Positions 60,601 to 64,000 of a DNA stretch of 64,000 nucleotides are shown one piece after another (position 1 is the stretch's first letter; each line of letters starts with the position of its first letter). The stretch comes from Steinernema hermaphroditum (lineage: Eukaryota > Nematoda > Chromadorea > Rhabditida > Steinernematidae). A program made the position numbers and the translations under genes. The notes beneath the pieces are model-generated. The model was not told the DNA's origin. It searched no databases and saw only the letters and a program-made list of their open reading frames with translations. The stretch is taken from positions 5,766,001-5,830,000 of the forward strand of contig CM059621.1 in assembly GCA_030435675.1 (NCBI GenBank), read 5' to 3'.

Positions 60601-63600
60601 GGGCCCTGCTGTCTCGAATTGAAAGTTTTGCAGGAAACTAAGATAGTCCACAGTAATCCCAACGGGAGTAGGCGCGTTCGATCAGGCTCGTGCAGTTCTA
60701 CAAGATCCAATCATAAAAATGCTATGGTACTTTGGAGCAGGAGGGTCAGATGCAGAGCTCTTGGTATGAGCAAGGCCCCTGCTGTCTCGAATTGAAAGTT
60801 TTGCAGGAAACTAAGATAGTCCACAGTAATCCCAACGGGAATAGGCGCGTTCGATCAGGCTCGTGCAGTTCTACAAGATCCAATCATAAAAATGCTATGG
60901 TACTTTGGAGCAGGAGGGTCAGATGCAGAGCTCTTGGTATGAGCAAGGGCCCTGCTGTCTCGAATTGAAAGTTTTGCAGGAAACTAAGATAGTCCACAGT
61001 AATCCCAACGGGAATAGGCGCGTTCGATCAGGCTCGTGCAGTTCTACAAGATCCAATCATAAAAATGCTATGGTACTTTGGAGCAGGAGGGTCAGATGCA
61101 GAGCTCTTGGTATGAGCAAGGGCCCTGCTGTCTCGAATTGAAAGTTTTGCAGGAAACTAAGATAGTCCACAGTAATCCCAACGGGAATAGGCGCGTTCGA
61201 TCAGGCTCGTGCAGTTCTACAAGATCCAATCATAAAAATGCTATGGTACTTTGGAGCAGGAGGGTCAGATGCAGAGCTTTTGGTATGAGCAAGGGCCCTG
61301 CTGTCTCGAATTGAAAGTTTTGCAGGAAACTAAGATAGTCCACAGTAATCCCAACGGGAGTAGGCGCGTTCGATCAGGCTCGTGCAGTTCTACAAGATCC
61401 AATCATAAAAATGCTATGGTACTTTGGAGCAGGAGGGTCAGATGCAGAGCTCTTGGTATGAGCAAGGGCCCTGCTGTCTCGAATTGAAAGTTTTGCAGGA
61501 AACTAAGATAGTCCACAGTAATCCCAACGGGAGTAGGCGCGTTCGATCAGGCTCGTGCAGTTCTACAAGATCCAATCATAAAAATGCTATGGTACTTTGG
61601 AGCAGGAGGGTCAGATGCAGAGCTCTTGGTATGAGCAAGGGCCCTGCTGTCTCGAATTGAAAGTTTTGCAGGAAACTAAGATAGTCCACAGTAATCCCAA
61701 CGGGAGTAGGCGCGTTCGATCAGGCTCGTGCAGTTCTACAACATCCAATCATAAAAATGCTATGGTACTTTGGAGCAGGAGGGTCAGATGCAGAGCTTTT
61801 GGTATGAGCAAGGGCCCTGCTGTCTCGAATTGAAAGTTTTGCAGGAAACTAAGATAGTCCACAGTAATCCCAACGGGAATAGGCGCGTTCGATCAGGCTC
61901 GTGCAGTTCTACAAGATCCAATCATAAAAATGCTATGGTACTTTGGAGCAGGAGGGTCAGATGCAGAGCTCTTGGTGTGAGCAAGGGCTCTGCTGTCTCG
62001 AATTGAAAGTTTTGCAGGAAACTAAGATAGTCCACAGTAATCCCAACGGGAATAGGCGCGTTCGATCAGGCTCGTGCAGTTCTACAAGATCCAATCATAA
62101 AAATGCTATGGTACTTTGGAGCAGGAGGGTCAGATGCAGAGCTCTTGGTATGAGCAAGGGCCCTGCTGTCTCGAATTGAAAGTTTTGCAGGAAACTAAGA
62201 TAGTCCACAGTAATCCCAACGGGAATAGGCGCGTTCGATCAGGCTCGTGCAGTTCTACAAGATCCAATCATAAAAATGCTATGGTACTTTGGAGCAGGAG
62301 GGTCAGATGCAGAGCTCTTGGTATGAGCAAGGGCCCTGCTGTCTCGAATTGAAAGTTTTGCAGGAAACTAAGATAGTCCACAGTAGTCCCAACGGGAGTA
62401 GGCGCGTTCGATCAGGCTCGTGCAGTTCTACAACATCCAATCATAAAAATGCTATGGTACTTTGGAGCAGGAGGGTCAGATGCAGAGCTTTTGGTATGAG
62501 CAAGGGCCCTGCTGTCTCGAATTGAAAGTTTTGCAGGAAACTAAGATAGTCCACAGTAGTCCCAACGGGAGTAGGCGCGTTCGATCAGGCTCGTGCAGTT
62601 CTACAACATCCAATCATAAAAATGCTATGGTACTTTGGAGCAGGAGGGTCAGATGCAGAGCTTTTGGTATGAGCAAGGGCCCTGCTGTCTCGAATTGAAA
62701 GTTTTGCAGGAAACTAAGATAGTCCACAGTAATCCCAACGGGAATAGGCGCGTTCGATCAGGCTCGTGCAGTTCTACAAGATCCAATCATAAAAATGCTA
62801 TGGTACTTTGGAGCAGGAGGGTCAGATGCAGAGCTCTTGGTATGAGCAAGGGCCCTGCTGTCTCGAATTGAAAGTTTTGCAGGAAACTAAGATAGTCCAC
62901 AGTAATCCCAACGGGAATAGGCGCGTTCGATCAGGCTCGTGCAGTTCTACAACATCCAATCATAAAAATGCTATGGTACTTTGGAGCAGGAGGGTCAGAT
63001 GCAGAGCTCTTGGTATGAGCAAGGGCCCTGCTGTCTCGAATTGAAAGTTTTGCAGGAAACTAAGATAGTCCACAGTAATCCCAACGGGAGTAGGCGCGTT
63101 CGATCAGGCTCGTGCAGTTCTACAAGATCCAATCATAAAAATGCTATGGTACTTTGGAGCAGGAGGGTCAGATGCAGAGCTTTTGGTATGAGCAAGGGCC
63201 CTGCTGTCTCGAATTGAAAGTTTTGCAGGAAACTAAGATAGTCCACAGTAATCCCAACGGGAGTAGGCGCGTTCGATCAGGCTCGTGCAGTTCTACAAGA
63301 TCCAATCATAAAAATGCTATGGTACTTTGGAGCAGGAGGGTCAGATGCAGAGCTCTTGGTATGAGCAAGGGCCCTGCTGTCTCGAATTGAAAGTTTTGCA
63401 GGAAACTAAGATAGTCCACAGTAATCCCAACGGGAGTAGGCGCGTTCGATCAGGCTCGTGCAGTTCTACAAGATCCAATCATAAAAATGCTATGGTACTT
63501 TGGAGCAGGAGGGTCAGATGCAGAGCTTTTGGTATGAGCAAGGCCCCTGCTGTCTCGAATTGAAAGTTTTGCAGGAAACTAAGATAGTCCACAGTAATCC

Positions 63601-64000
63601 CAACGGGAATAGGCGCGTTCGATCAGGCTCGTGCAGTTCTACAAGATCCAATCATAAAAATGCTATGGTACTTTGGAGCAGGAGGGTCAGATGCAGAGCT
63701 CTTGGTATGAGCAAGGGCCCTGCTGTCTCGAATTGAAAGTTTTGCAGGAAACTAAGATAGTCCACAGTAATCCCAACGGGAATAGGCGCGTTCGATCAGG
63801 CTCGTGCAGTTCTACAAGATCCAATCATAAAAATGCTATGGTACTTTGGAGCAGGAGGGTCAGATGCAGAGCTCTTGGTATGAGCAAGGGCCCTGCTGTC
63901 TCGAATTGAAAGTTTTGCAGGAAACTAAGATAGTCCACAGTAGTCCCAACGGGAGTAGGCGCGTTCGATCAGGCTCGTGCAGTTCTACAACATCCAATCA
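54674..64000. repeat. Block 7: highly homogeneous CAGTAATCCC monomers
   Basis: About 54 copies at almost strict 173-bp spacing carry CAGTAATCCC or the CAGTAGTCCC variant. They vary mainly at AGCTTTTGG/AGCTCTTGG, GGGAATA/GGGAGTA, AAGGGCCCTG/AAGGCCCCTG and AAGATCC/AACATCC. Several neighbours are identical, such as the four copies anchored at 56406, 56579, 56752 and 56925. The common AAGGGCCCTG form contains an 8-bp perfect palindrome, AGGGCCCT. The array runs off the right end in mid-monomer. There are no genes. Confidence 0.93.

Larger units (their letters stand above)
1..64000. repeat. Satellite array, 173-bp monomer, head-to-tail
   Basis: The motif TTGGAGC recurs at 151, 324, 497, 670, 843, 1016 and so on, at 173-bp steps, and the same monomer continues to base 64000. 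All copies read in one direction. Numbered from TTGGAGC, positions 53-88 and 112-160 are almost invariant, while positions 19-52 and 88-111 hold most of the variation that defines subtypes. The unit is about nucleosome length, as is common for centromeric satellites of plants and animals (established knowledge). A centromeric or heterochromatic role here is inference. No unique sequence or foreign insertion is visible. The N run at 50112-50611 is the only interruption. I cannot name the satellite family or the species. Confidence 0.98.

Noticed and set aside
151..63909. Hundreds of overlapping open frames of about 68-78 codons on the plus strand, with near-identical products
   Set aside because: They recur once per monomer because the unit is 173 bp (not a multiple of 3), and most begin at a TTG. 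They overlap each other in shifted frames. There is no sign of codon-level constraint or of a ribosome binding context.
1..64000. Primate alpha satellite, because of the similar monomer length
   Set aside because: The length is close (173 against 171 bp), but the sequence shows no recognisable alpha-satellite motifs and is more GC-rich. I cannot assign it to any named satellite.

Overview
The whole window is one eukaryotic satellite DNA array. It is a tandem, head-to-tail repeat with a basic monomer of 173 bp (about 47% G+C), running from the first base to the last. It is broken only by a 500-base run of N (50112-50611). I estimate roughly 370 monomers, all in the same orientation. I see no gene, RNA gene, transposable element, CRISPR array or unique sequence. 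The nucleosome-sized monomer, the higher-order organisation and the scaffold-style gap indicate a nuclear chromosome assembly, probably (peri)centromeric or another heterochromatic block. The species cannot be read from the sequence, and I do not recognise the monomer as a named satellite.

Layout, using the recurring TTGGAGC as monomer position 1. Bases 1-6207 are a homogeneous block of type A monomers (variable segment CAGTAAATCC). Bases 6208-13693 are a heterogeneous block rich in the CAGTAATCCC type, with many 1-6 bp indels; the most diverged monomers lie at about 6.8-9.7 kb. Bases 13694-21997 return to type A, mixed with a distinctive Q cassette (CAACACAATGCC), and include a nearly identical run at 17.5-18.5 kb. 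Bases 21998-44791 mix 173-bp monomers with 161-bp monomers that lack 12 bp just before TTGGAGC. These form higher-order repeats: a 12-monomer unit of 2,004 bp and six-monomer units of about 980-1,000 bp. Bases 44792-50111 are mostly full-length monomers of mixed type. After the gap, 50612-54673 carries a six-monomer repeat with a 1,039-bp period. Bases 54674-64000 are a very homogeneous 173-bp block of the CAGTAATCCC type.

Nothing here works as a gene set. The many open frames of about 78 codons are produced by the repeat itself: 173 is not a multiple of three, so every copy gives the same overlapping frames, and the longer ones arise where a monomer happens to be 174 bp. The most interesting structure is a hypervariable junction between AAAAA and GGAGC in the 22-45 kb domain. 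Otherwise near-identical higher-order copies differ there by different insertions and deletions, which suggests a recurrent break-and-repair site. I found no new multi-gene system.
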